A DNA stretch of 64,000 bases from Acanthosepion lycidas (lineage: Eukaryota > Mollusca > Cephalopoda > Sepiida > Sepiidae). The translations under genes were made by a program, and so were the position numbers. This document shows positions 21,981 through 31,934 of the stretch, piece by piece. The stretch is taken from the NCBI GenBank assembly GCA_963932145.1, contig OZ010588.1:96216841-96280840 (forward strand), in the 5' to 3' direction. How positions within the stretch are numbered: position 1 is the first letter of the stretch; every line of letters starts with the position of its first letter. The notes beneath the pieces were generated by a model that did no database searches, was not told where the DNA came from, and saw only the letters and a program-made list of their open reading frames with translations.

Positions 21981-22272
21981 GAATATATTTAAAACACTAT
22001 GAAGTGACCTAAAATCGTGATACATTTGAAAAAAAAAGAATGATTGAGTTTCGAAGACGATATTTGAGAAATGATAAAAATCGAAAATCATAAAAATCGA
22101 TAAGCACAAAAATGAAAACTCTTTGATCATAAAATATCGATGTTGTATTCAGATATTGAATAATTTATATTTTAATAGATAGATAGATAAATAGATGTGA
22201 AAAATTAGATCGATAGATATGAATAGATATATAGATAGATACGAACTGAATTAGTAGATAGAATGTAATATA

Positions 22273-22544
22273 CAGTGTAACCCGGATATAAGATAGTTGT
22301 CGGGACCGGAGACGAAGTATCTTATATCCGGGTTTCTCTTATATCCGGGTTTGGTCTATTTTGTTTAGGTAAGTATGGCTTTAATTTGGGACTAGAGGAG
22401 ATCTCTCTTACATCCGGGTTTCTCTTATATCCGGGTTTAGTCTATTTTGTTTAGGTAGGTATGGCTCTAATTTGGGACCAGATAAAATCTCCCTTATATC
22501 CAGGTTTCTCTTATATCCAGGTCTCTTATATCCGGGTAACACTG
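22273..22544. mobile_element. pogo/Tc1-like MITE with internal duplication
   Basis: Ends CAGTGTAACCCGGATATAAG and the inverted CTTATATCCGGGTTACACTG-type sequence (one-base difference), flanked by TA at 22271-22272 and 22545-22546. Inside, a segment of about 100 bp (TCTTATATCCGGGTTT, TCTATTTTGTTTAGGTA, ATGGCT(T/C)TAATTTGGGAC) is repeated. The CAGTG-start and TA duplication fit pogo/Tigger or Tc1 type elements. No transposase. Confidence 0.85.
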
Positions 22545-22559
22545 TATATGAAATGAGAT

Positions 22560-23875
22560 AGATTGATACGTGTGAAAAAGAATTAGATAGCTTGCTACCC
22601 AACTAGCTAGCCAGATATTTTCTGTATTCTTTTTCTCGATATATTTGTTCGTATAATAATAACTTTCCTCATGTGTATAGTCGCAAATTATAATATATTA
22701 TTTACGTTCGACAGTTCTTCTGATTCCCTATTGAAATATGTGTAATGATTGCGGATGATTCCAATGCTTTAGGGAAAGGCACCGACCCTTGATCCAAAGT
22801 GCAACCACTGGAAAAATATGTAAAACGATGTACATCATAATAGGCTTTGTTTCCTGAAAGCAAATTCAAGATTTTAGAGGATAACGTGGAGACTGGAGAA
22901 CAACAACCTCAAATCAGGTAATGCATATTGAGCGTAATCCACAGAGCTTTGGCGAATTAGCTCGAGGTTTTTGCAGTAAGTGTTTTCCGATGCAGTCTTT
23001 TCGAGGTGCCAGACATCGTGTCTTTTTATTTCCATCTCGACACTTTGAATAAGAGAGGATACACAAAGTCCACTGACCCTTGTGTATATCGTTACTTTCA
23101 TAGGGAGTAAAGTCGAAAGGGTTTTGGGGAAATATTTCCATTTAGCAGCATTGTGTCCATTGGCTATCGGCAAAGTATTGCCATGTAAATGACCTTGTCA
23201 TATCATCTGATTCTTGTATTTGATGCCTGCCATTCAGAAAACGAAATTTCAGAAAACTCATTTGAAACTGTCCTTCCAGAATTGGATATCCTATGCAATA
23301 AAATCTCGATAGTGGCGAGTTTTATACTATCGTTCACCGAACATGTCCCAAGAGCCACTCAACGAAGAGGGTTACTGAATTGAGTTGTTGAACAAGCATA
23401 CAAAGATACAGTTATAGAAATTATGAGTATATGTAGGATGGATAACCGATGACCCTTGACATGAAAAGGTTGCGATTACAAAGAATCTAACCTAATAGAA
23501 TTTCAACCTTACCAATTGAATACAATTGTAATAAAAAATTGAGATAAGTTAACTCTGGCTTCTAACTGTGTATGCCTGGACTGGTGAAACTAAAGAATAT
23601 CAGCTCTGAAATTAACTGTAAGGATACTAAAGGCGATCATCTCCCTTTGGTGGAGAAGTCCCGTGGATAAAGTTAGTGACGTTATGCTATACAGTGATGG
23701 AAGTGACAGTCAATTTCAGTCAATTTTCAAGGGTCCCGAGATCAGGCTAAATCTGCTTCTTCCAGCACATGCTGCAATTTACAAGCCCCTGGCGCCGTTT
23801 CACTTTGGTAATATATTTTCTCCCAATATACAAAATAAACTATTTTCTCCTCGCATTCCTCCATCGAACAAATAC
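22560..23875. other. Intergenic, no recognised gene
   Basis: Several short frames (for example the 99-codon minus-strand frame at 22874-23173) without recognisable domains. No element ends seen. Confidence 0.4.
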
Positions 23876-23879
23876 TAGC

Positions 23880-24445
23880 ATGTCTCAACATACAACAAAA
23901 ACAATCTAAAATTATTCACAGAAATTACAAAAAATCTAGAACTACTAAGCAAGAATAATAAACTGAAAAAAATACTGAAAACAACCAAAAGCAAATGTCA
24001 ATCTAAAAACCTAAAACACATATTAACCCCATCCAAATTTAACCAACACAAAATACAGGGAGTCACAAAATGCAACAAAAAAGACGTGGCGTTTGTGAGA
24101 TCATTATAGATGGAAACTCCTACACTCTTGAAAACCCCAAAACTACATTCATAATAAATAAAAACTTAAAATGCAACTCCAAAAATGTGATTTATGTACT
24201 CAAATGTACAAAATGCAAGTCATATATAGGTATCAACCAACAACTGAACAACGGGGTCTCCCTGCACAAAAGCAACATAAAAATACCAGACAACAGAAAA
24301 CTTTTTTGTATTACAACACATCTTCAAATGTAACCAGGGGAAATTTAAAATTATGCCAATATATCAAACAGACAATTATTCTTACCTACAAATACAAGAA
24401 AGAAACTTAATAAACAAATTTAAACCAGAACTAAATAGATCATAA
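23880..24445 (+). pseudogene. Penelope-like element, GIY-YIG endonuclease end
   Basis: The frame near 24070 reads KRRGVCEIIIDGNSYT, then INKNLKCNSKNVIYVLKC and KCKSYIGI, the GIY-YIG nuclease signature region as found in Penelope-like retroelements, followed by SLHKSNI. In a shifted frame NLINKFKPELN ends the protein. Upstream of 24060 a Lys/Asn-rich segment encodes the linker. The RT domain is missing. The nuclease nicks target DNA for priming. At least one frameshift near 24230-24310 disables it. Confidence 0.78.
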
Positions 24446-24538
24446 AGCACACACTATGCACACTCATTGACCAAATAGTGATCAAACCACTCACATGCAT
24501 CCATACACGCTCACATGCCGGTGTTTGTGGGACACGAA

Positions 24539-24597
<59 letters not shown>

Positions 24598-25260
24598 TGA
24601 CAAAAGCAGAACTACTCACAGACACAAACCCACAAAACTTAGGAAGTATATGTGTATGTGTGTACATATATATGTTTGTATGTATGCGTGTGTGTGTATG
24701 TATACTGATTCCATGTAACTTTGAAAATATGTGTATGGACGTATTGTGTATGTGCGTGTGTGTATGTACTGATTACTTGTAATGGGGCGGTATGTGTGTG
24801 TTTGTGTGTGTATGTGTGTGTATGTGTGTGTGTTGGTGTACAGATGTGTTCACTGATTCCTCGTAGTGAGACAATGTGTATGTATGGAGAGGGGATATAC
24901 ACATATATACACCTATGCTGACAAAAGCACACGAAAATGGAAATAGATCTAAGAACACACATGGGTCATTAAAAGTTAAGCATGCTGATAACTACTCCAT
25001 CATTTCTCGAACTATTCTTAATTGTTTCATAACCCTTCACGCAGAAATCTTCCTTGCCATTTCAAGAAAGCTGTTTGGATCACTAACACAAAAAAGAAAA
25101 TGTCTCATATCGAGAATATTTAACATCGAAAAACATAAAGAAAAAATGAATTATTTTTAATAATATGTGGAAATCTCCAGCCTTTGCCTGATGACGGTCT
25201 CGAGATCGGAAACACGTGTAGCAAAATTATGGAAAATAAACCATAATATTTATTTTTAAA
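24446..25260 (+). mobile_element. Penelope-like element 3' region with microsatellites
   Basis: After the coding end come (AT)n at 24549-24590, TGTG-rich DNA to 24860, then GCCTGATGACGGTCTCGAGA and CGGAAACACGTG near 25185-25215, a tail motif typical of Penelope-like and related elements, and AATAAACCATAATATTTATTT. The position after a GIY-YIG end supports a single element with an expanded low-complexity region. Confidence 0.5.
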
Positions 25261-25349
25261 TCCACATTACAACCAAAAACGTTTGCGGCTTCTCTCTTGT
25301 TTTTAATATACACAATTTTCTCTCGTTGAAACTACTATAACCTCTTACT

Positions 25350-25353
<4 letters not shown>

Positions 25354-25392
<39 letters not shown>
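25354..25392. repeat. (AT)n microsatellite
   Basis: Pure dinucleotide tract of about 39 bp. Confidence 0.93.
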
Positions 25393-25396
<4 letters not shown>

Positions 25397-25399
25397 AAC

Positions 25400-25990
25400 A
25401 TGTAAACAATCAAATGCACATACTACAGGCACATATTCATACAATAAGTTTTCGTTTCCTTTCGTGAAATCTTCATTCCGAGCAAAGTGCCATGGTCAGA
25501 CATTTTTGTCAGACACACTGCCTATTCTAATTCACGTCATTTTTTCGTGGAAATTGTAGTCGAACAGCAAAACACAATTAAAAATTTTGAAGTCACTTAA
25601 CATCGAATGACGGTAACTCGATCAATTGTTTTTTAGTCATGCATCTTAATATGGCGTTAGATCGTAAGGTTATTATAGTCACGTGATTTTGAAATCGATT
25701 CCACTGCAATAAACATTCATTTCAAAATCCGGCCATTAACATTTTTACCGCTATCCAGACGATCTTTCGAACCTTACAATTCTTTTTTTTTATTGAAGAT
25801 TTATTTTTACCTGTGTCACAAAATCTCATTTATTATAGAGAAATATCATGTACGTAACAAATACTAAAAATAGTTTTAATTTCGAAAGAATTAATGGATT
25901 TATCCGTAATTCGACATTTTTAAACGTTTCATTCAATAAATAAGATTTAATGTGTCATAAATTAGGAAGAAATCAGTCACGCTTTCAACG
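25400..25990. other. Intergenic, no recognised gene
   Basis: AT-rich DNA without element ends. One CGAATGACGGTAACTCGATC segment of higher complexity at 25605 remains unassigned. Confidence 0.4.
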
Positions 25991-26002
25991 GTAAAATATC
26001 GA

Positions 26003-26255
26003 TGGTGCAATGATTAGCAAACTTCTATTGCTATTAGGTTGGTGCAAAAATAATGACGTAATAACGTCGTTTTTTGACGTATTTTTTAACGTTAAAAAAC
26101 GACATTATTACGTCATTATTTTTGCACCGACCTAATAGATCAATTACTGCTGAGTAGTGAGTTCAGTCCTCACTGGGTGCTCCAAACTTTCAGCCTTGTG
26201 CCGCATCTAAGCTAAGCTTAGAAAATCGCCAAAACAAAATTAGAAAATCGCTTGG
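26003..26255 (+). mobile_element. tRNA-like SINE, family C copy 1, with MITE inside
   Basis: GGTGCAATGATTAGC (A-box-like) at 26003, interrupted at 26034 by a MITE, then CTGAGTAGTGAGTTCAGTCC (B-box-like), CACTGGGTGCTCC and TTTCAGCCTTGTGCCGCATC. Copies 2 and 3 follow head to tail with a period of about 138 bp. Confidence 0.82.
26034..26135. mobile_element. Mariner-derived MITE, 102 bp, inside a SINE
   Basis: Ends TTAGGTTGGTGCAAAAATAA and inverted copy, TA duplications at 26032-26033 and 26136-26137. The inner arms carry ACGTAATAACGTCG. The neighbouring SINE copies show the uninterrupted site (TTGCTAGATCA), so the insertion is proven by comparison within the window. Confidence 0.94.
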
Positions 26256-26560
26256 ATGCTTCGACGTAATGTAATGATTAGTAAATTTGTATTGCTAGAT
26301 CATTTACGGCTGAGTAGTGAGTTCAGTCCTCACTGGGTGCTTCACACTTTCAGCCTTGTGCCGCATCTAATCTGAGCTTAGAAAATCGCTTGGATGCTTC
26401 GACGTGGTGTAATGATTAGCAATTTTCTCTTGCTATATCAATTACGGTTGAAAGTATGTTCGATCCTCATTGGGTACTCCAAAAGTTCGTCATTGTACTA
26501 CATCTTCGCTAAGCTTAATAATTTTCTTGGGAAATTCGATGCAGTGTAATGGTTGCCGTA
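26256..26560 (+). mobile_element. tRNA-like SINE, family C copies 2 and 3
   Basis: Copy 2 at 26258-26395 and copy 3 at 26396-26545 each begin GCTTCGACGT(A/G)(A/G)TGTAATGATTAG. Copy 3 is more diverged in its 3' half. A partial fourth head follows at about 26540-26570. The array is head to tail, unusual for independent SINE insertions. Confidence 0.8.
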
Positions 26561-26569
26561 AAGAAGACA

Positions 26570-26835
26570 CCCTGATGTAATGGATAGCGGTTTTGATTAA
26601 GGAATCGGAAAGCCGAGTTCGAATTCCAGGCGACTCTATTATATTTACTTACTTGGTAATACACTTGGGAAAGTTATGAATCCTATTCTTCTCCCCACCT
26701 CCAGATATGGGTAAATAGATGGAGTGGCAACTGTTCAATTGCAGAAAGAAATGGCAAACTACTGCGGGAAAACATCTACCTCGTCAGTCATGTATCGAAA
26801 GATACATGCTCACTTAAGCGTGTATCCCTCATGTC
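26570..26835 (+). mobile_element. tRNA-Arg-like SINE, family D
   Basis: GTAATGGATAGCGGTTTTGA resembles the D-arm region of tRNA-Arg (CAATGGATAGCG), and GCCGAGTTCGAATTCCAGGC is a good B box. The body has TACTTGGTAATACACTTGGG, GGGTAAATAGATGGAG, CAGAAAGAAATGGCAA(A)C and GTCAGTCATGTATCGAAAGA. A second copy is at 57065-57335 and a tail-truncated one at 52588-52702. Confidence 0.8.
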
Positions 26836-26985
26836 AACTGACTGTAATTGCTGTCTTGTTAGATCAATTATGTTGTGAGTTTCCATCCTTAATGGGTGCT
26901 CCAAATGTTTGGCCTTGTACCATATCTAAGCTAAGCTTAGTATATAGCTTAGTCATTTCGACGTTGTGTAATAGTTAGCTTTTTT
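26836..26985 (+). mobile_element. SINE family C, truncated copy
   Basis: AGATCAATTATGTTGTGAGT, AATGGGTGCTCCAAATGTTT and GGCCTTGTACCATATCTAAG match the 3' two-thirds of family C, then GACGTTGTGTAATAGTTAGC begins another head. Confidence 0.7.
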
Positions 26986-27570
26986 TTACTCATCTGTCAC
27001 AAAGCATGGCTGAAATGCCACTGCTACGCAGGGGGTTACAGGGAGTTAAAGAGAATACTGAGAGTAGAATTGACTGAGGAATGAACAAATTTGAACGAAA
27101 TTCCGGAAGGCGGAAGGTGGGTATTGATGTTGCATTTAAGTTTTTGAAGACTGAAGTTATCAGAGAAGCAAGCAAACGGAAGTCCACAGGTGGGACGTGC
27201 GAGTAGTGAAACTTTTGGAGTATGGTAAAAAGGTGGGACCTAAGTTCCAATCTAGTATTACGCTTAAATTCTTGTAATCGGTGCATCGGAAAAAGTAGCT
27301 TGTCAGAGCAGTTGCTATGAAAATATTTGTAGATATGACAGAGAGAAAAGACGAGACAGTGTTGAAAAAGTAACTGAAGTCTAGATTCCATCGTCAGAAT
27401 CGATTACATTAGAGTTCATTTTTCTGGATTTTGTCAAGAAACCCGAGATATACAGCAGAATCACAAGACCAGATATAGAAACAGTCTTAATGCGCGGACG
27501 AATAGTAGGTTTAGAAATGTGCATCATTGATTCTAACTAGAAATATTTTCTGATACGACAGATTGACTCA
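26986..27570 (-). pseudogene. Jockey-like LINE, C-terminal ORF2 fragment
   Basis: On the minus strand the frame at 27391-26990 has HIYKYFHSNCSDKLLFP, matching YKYFHGNCSDEL of the LINE at 35.7 kb, then LITSVFKNLN and NPLRSSGISAML at the end. Upstream, in another frame, YISGFLDKIQK near 27450 matches YLGVLDKIQR. It is a 5'-truncated copy with at least one frameshift. Confidence 0.7.
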
Positions 27571-27764
27571 ACATTACTCGTTGTAGATGCAGTTATTAAG
27601 TCGATGTAATCAGTGGAAAACGTGAGTGCCAGAAGGTGCAGCGTGTTGCACTTCTGGAGTCACGCATCAGCATTGCTGCTGTTAAGCAGAAAAGGTTCTC
27701 TATGGTGGTTAAATTATAACAGTTTTGTTTTGGCGGATTTAAAATGTACAAGCCATTTCTTACC

Positions 27765-27905
27765 CCATTTAACAAGTGATTTGTTTTGATAGCTCATTTA
27801 CAACTCTCCAGTGAGTTCACTCCTCTCTGGGTGCGCCATTCTTTCGGCCCTGTGCCACGTTTAAACTACGTCTGGTAAGTTGCTATAAAACCTTCAGAAT
27901 ATCGA
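27765..27905 (+). mobile_element. SINE family C, divergent copy
   Basis: CCAGTGAGTTCACTCCTCTC then CTGGGTGCGCCATTCTTTCG and GGCCCTGTGCCACGTTTAAA follow the family C order. The head is too diverged to place. Confidence 0.65.
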
Positions 27906-28430
27906 AAGCAAAATAGAAAGTCTATCCACAGACACAAGGAAGTTAACTCTTTTTTCTGATTCTTCTATATGCCTTGTCCCTTCGGTACTAGGGCGATCAA
28001 GGCTCTCCACAATTTTCTGTTTCTTTTAGCCTATATTAAATTTTGTTTTACTGCGGTCCCTCCGAATCCCAGTTCTGTTAACCATTCCTTCGAGATCATT
28101 ACATAGGTTTCCAAAGAAAATGATCATTCTGTCTCCGACAGGAATCGTACTTGTATCCAATTCGTATGAGGAGGCAGTTTTGATTGAACAAAATTGGAAT
28201 TACTTATTTCAGGAATGCACAATTTTTCTCGTCAGATCCTTCTGTCAATTTATATATGCTGGCTTCACGTTCGTTCCGGAGAAATAAAAAAATGGAATTG
28301 AATGGATTCTTTAAATCCGACATTAATTCATCATTAATTTAATAGGTTATTTTTAGTGGCAGTACGTTTTTCAGTTGCGATGACGGTTCGTTTTCTATGG
28401 ATTACAATAGACAGATAGAGAGAAACAGAT
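27906..28430. other. Intergenic, no recognised gene
   Basis: No coding or repeat signal that I can assign. Confidence 0.4.
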
Positions 28431-28432
28431 TG

Positions 28433-28435
<3 letters not shown>

Positions 28436-28473
<38 letters not shown>
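28436..28473. repeat. (AT)n microsatellite
   Basis: Pure dinucleotide tract close to the 27-bp inverted repeat. Confidence 0.93.
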
Positions 28474-28476
<3 letters not shown>

Positions 28477-28490
28477 GGCAACATATATTT

Positions 28491-28579
28491 TATATTACAA
28501 AGAGTTAATCATACCTTGAATCAATTATTGTGTTAATATTGCTAATTGTTTTAAGGTATGATTAACTCTTTGTAATATA
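28491..28579. repeat. Perfect 27-bp inverted repeat at a LINE 3' end
   Basis: Arms at 28491-28517 and 28553-28579 are exact reverse complements with a 35-nt spacer. The right arm abuts the 3' end of the LINE fragment starting at about 28583. Confidence 0.9.
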
Positions 28580-28582
28580 TAT

Positions 28583-28907
28583 ATGATGGACTCTCCCGTC
28601 GCTTTCGACGTATGAGGTTCCGACAACTTCTCAAGTGACATTTCAGTCCTGCTAGTGATTTGCAAAGAAGTCCATAGATTGTGTAACAGTGTGGATTCTT
28701 GGAGTATATGGCTGGAACAGCAGAAGATATTTTATTCCTTTCCCTAATTTGACGAAGCTTGACAATGTTTGATGCTGCCTTGTTCTTGATGCCATTGTAG
28801 CATGTAGTCTTCCATTCATTACGATCGATTACGATGTTCTCAAAGGTAGTGTGATTTATATTCGCAGCTAAGAGGTTACTCTTCAGCTTGTCCCTGTACC
28901 TAAGCAA
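28583..28907 (-). pseudogene. RTE-like LINE, 3' end copy 1
   Basis: The frame reads RDKLKSNLLAANINHTTFEN and KNKAASNIVKLRQIRERNK, then LLCKSLAGLKCHLRSC. It parallels copy 2 residue for residue, but the C-terminal zinc finger has lost its first cysteine pair. The DNA starts GATGGACTCTCCCGTCG, as copy 2 does at 28911. Confidence 0.8.
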
Positions 28908-28910
28908 AGA

Positions 28911-29870
28911 TGATGGACTCTCCCGTCGACTTCAACGTATGAGTTTCCTACAACTTTTTAATGACCTTTATGATTGAATCCAGAGTGACATTTCAGACCT
29001 GCCAATGACTTACAAAGAAAACCACAGATTGGGCAAGCGTGTGAGCAAACAGGGTGCACTTCTCTGGCACCCTCTGAGGCTTTTTTCCTTTCTCTTGCTT
29101 CACGGAGCTTAACAATGTTTGCCGCCGAAAAATTCTGCATTCCAGTGTAAGTTGCCTTTTTCCAAGCTTTGCGATCCAAGGCAGTATTCTCCAAATCAGT
29201 GTGTGCAATATTTGCAGCTGCAAGGTTACTTTTCAGCTTATCTTTAAACCTGAGCAAGGGCCGGCCAACATTCCGTTGACCACCTTCAAGCTGGCTGTAC
29301 ATGAGAATTTTTGGAATTCTATCATCTTGCATCCGTACAACATGACCTGCCCATCGTAACTGTGCCCTCATGAGGAAGCTCTCAATTCCGTCAACGTTAC
29401 ACATCGTTAGAAGGTCGGCATTGGATTTTTTGTCCTGCAGATTGCTCGGAGACATCCTTTGTGAAAGACATCTAATTGCTGAATCTGCTTACGATACAGG
29501 GTCGAGGCCTCTGATCCATACAAAAGAGTAGTGAGGACAACTGCTTTGTAGACGTGGATTTTTGTCGCCAGACGAATACCCCTGTCATTCCAAAGAGGGT
29601 GACGTAATTTCCCAAAGGCGTTAGCTGCTTTTGCAATTCTATTCACAATTTCGTCATCCAGAGTTCCACTTGCATTACTGCCTAGGTAGTTGAAATTCTT
29701 CATATACTTGAGGTCATTTTCATCAACACGAATCGGTATATCAGGGAACCTGTGAGCAGAAGGGTTTAGTTTCACGCCTCGCACTTACTTGGGTGTAGGG
29801 GCAGGCTGGTGAATAACTTCTGTTTTTGAGATGCTGATGGTAAGACCGAATGCTTCATTGTCGCCAGCGG
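28911..29870 (-). pseudogene. RTE-like LINE, RT C-terminal half, copy 2
   Basis: On the minus strand: FGLTISISKTEV near 29850, then MKNFNYLGSNAS, a GIRLATKIHVYKAVVL stretch, LLYGSEASTLY and FHKGCLRAIC (29784-29407). After a frameshift near 29450, LRWAGHVVRMQDDRIPK, RDKLKSN-type LRFKDKLKSNLAAANIAH and a C2H2-like finger CPICGFLCKSLAGLKCHSG ending H (C-x2-C-x12-H-x4-H). This is the family annotated as endonuclease-reverse transcriptase or craniofacial development protein 2-like. It is truncated 5' near 29870, before the catalytic YxDD. Confidence 0.85.
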
Positions 29871-30405
29871 ACTTATTTGAGTGGACTTAATGATACTCAA
29901 TTAACAAAGGTATCAAGTTAAGTTGTCAGAAACCCACACATGGTTTGATTTCAGTGGTGAAGGCTTGTGTAGAACCATCCACACTTTTTGGAACTGTTGA
30001 TAGTGTGGAATACCACAGTATTTCCACCTACTTTTGACGCGCGTGCGAGTCTTCATCCCTTCCTCCCACTTTCAGCTAATAATAGCAGTAAACGTTTTCG
30101 CCAGTAAGCGACCTGACTGCTGCTGATACTTAACAGAATTTGAATTTTTTCCCGCGCGTTTTTCTTCGAACAACCAGTTGCTCCTCGAATTCTCAAGCTA
30201 TGAGGACAACTCATTTATTCCGTGCTCTTAACCCATAAACGAGCCGGAATATCTTAATCAAACCTTCAACATGTCGTGTGTTCAATACTTTTCTTCGAAC
30301 AACCAGTTCGAACCTTCCTCCGCTTTTAAACTAGAGAGCGTTGAGCCCCGCACACTTTTACATTGTTTTTTTTTTTTTTTTTTTTTTTTATCTCGTCTTG
30401 ATGCA
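29871..30405. other. Intergenic, no recognised gene
   Basis: Includes a poly-T run at 30365-30389. No element ends recognised. Confidence 0.4.
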
Positions 30406-30409
30406 AACG

Positions 30410-30850
30410 ACTCGTCTGACCTTTCCTCCGTTTTCTACTCGAAAATGTCGAGACTGCTGCACTGTCGGCGATACACTTTTTCCAAGACTAATTTCTCGAC
30501 CTAATGTGAACATGTTGAACCTTCCTCCTATATCCGCTAGAAAATATAGAGACAGATACACTGTCGTTATCATACATTTTTTCCCAAGACTAACTTTTCG
30601 TCTTGAAGCGAACAACTTTCGAACTGTCCTCTACTCACTACCAGAGTTCTACAACACGGTCGCCTTACGCCTTTCCAAGACTAATTCCTCGTCTTGATGC
30701 GAGTAGAGATAGGTACACTGTCGTTATCATACATTTTTTCACAAGACTAACTTTTCGTCTTGAAGCGAACAATTTTCGAGCTTTCCTCTACTCACTACCA
30801 GAACTCTACAATACGGTCGTCTCACACCTTTTCCGATGACTAATTTCTTG
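30410..30850. repeat. Tandem repeat, irregular 99/157-bp period
   Basis: CACTGTCG occurs at 30460, 30559 and 30716; the last two are 157 bp apart with nearly identical following sequence (TTATCATACATTTTTT, AAGACTAACTTTTCGTCTTG, AAGCGAACAA). CAAGACTAA(T/C)T(T/C)(T/C)TCG recurs at least five times. Confidence 0.8.
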
Positions 30851-31770
30851 TCCGGAGGCGAACCTCTTGTTCGAGCCTGCCTTCGTACATAACCAGGGAA
30901 CTTGAAACCTGCGATCACGAAGAATGAGAACTTCTCATATTTCTTTGAACTCTAACCATTATGAACCAGTACCTTAAAAATATCACATTACACACACATT
31001 ACAATAATTCGCAGTGAGTATTTTTATTCCTTGTTGCATTCACGTTCATTATGATTCAAGCAGACATCCTTCCAGAACTTTCCTACTGGTGAAATTTTTC
31101 CCGCCTTAGCCATCTTGAATTTCGTTTTGGCGCGGAAAATTGATGAACTTTTTGTTACTGCCTTATCGTTCCTTTTGCAAGTTTCAGTAATTCTACCTTT
31201 TGTCTCCACTCACGAGACTAAATACTTGTTAATCATAAATAATAAATTTTATATTTGTGTGTTTTATCAGACTTGCTTCAGTCATTCCTCTTGTCTACCC
31301 TTTATCTCATTTTTGTGCACGTGATAAGCGACCTTATTCCTCTTTCCTCACCTAGGAAATTGGGATATTTTGAAAGAAACAATCACGCTATATACGTTTG
31401 TATATTTTTCTTTTTTTTTACTTTGTTTGTGGGTCCGGTAGTTGTGTGTAGTGTCTGGCACAAGGACATATTTTCGCAGGCCGGCACTGCATTCGTCACG
31501 GGACCCGCAACAATAGCACGCAGTCGGTGCAAAAGTTTGCCACAGATAACGTGAACAACAGACCTCAGGTGTCACATCAGAGTTTTCCTTCTTCTAGGTG
31601 AATGCCTTAACAAAGGCTGAGGGCTTCATCTTACCCAGTGATCTAACTGCGCCTCCAGACACTAACCTGGAAATTTCCTTGTCCCGGCGCTAAATATAAA
31701 TATTACACTAAATGTCGGAGTAAACAGATCGTCATCAATGTGCCAATATATTGCTATACTTTAAAATAAT
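30851..31770. other. Intergenic, no recognised gene
   Basis: Pyrimidine-rich parts. Frames at 31115-31324 and 31255-31554 are hydrophobic but have no recognisable domain. Confidence 0.35.
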
Positions 31771-31779
31771 AATATTACC

Positions 31780-31900
31780 GTAAAAAATTATTATTTATTA
31801 TATGAGAATATTTTTTATTATTAATATTGCAATAATAATAATAATAATAGTAATTAATATTATTATTATTATTATTGCTGTTTTTGCTTTTAAAATATTT
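31780..31900. repeat. (AAT)n/(ATT)n palindromic low-complexity
   Basis: Runs of AAT followed by runs of ATT can pair with each other, giving a cruciform-prone segment near 31825-31880. Confidence 0.7.
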
Positions 31901-31934
31901 GAAAGATAAATAATAATACAAAATTGACTAGTAC

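Noticed and set aside
22408-22602. Pro/Gly/Tyr-rich frame
   Set aside because: It is the translation of the internal repeats of the pogo-like MITE.
26575-26635. Possible tRNA-Arg gene
   Set aside because: The D-arm region and B box fit, but the acceptor stem is not complementary and related copies at 52.6 and 57.1 kb share the SINE body.
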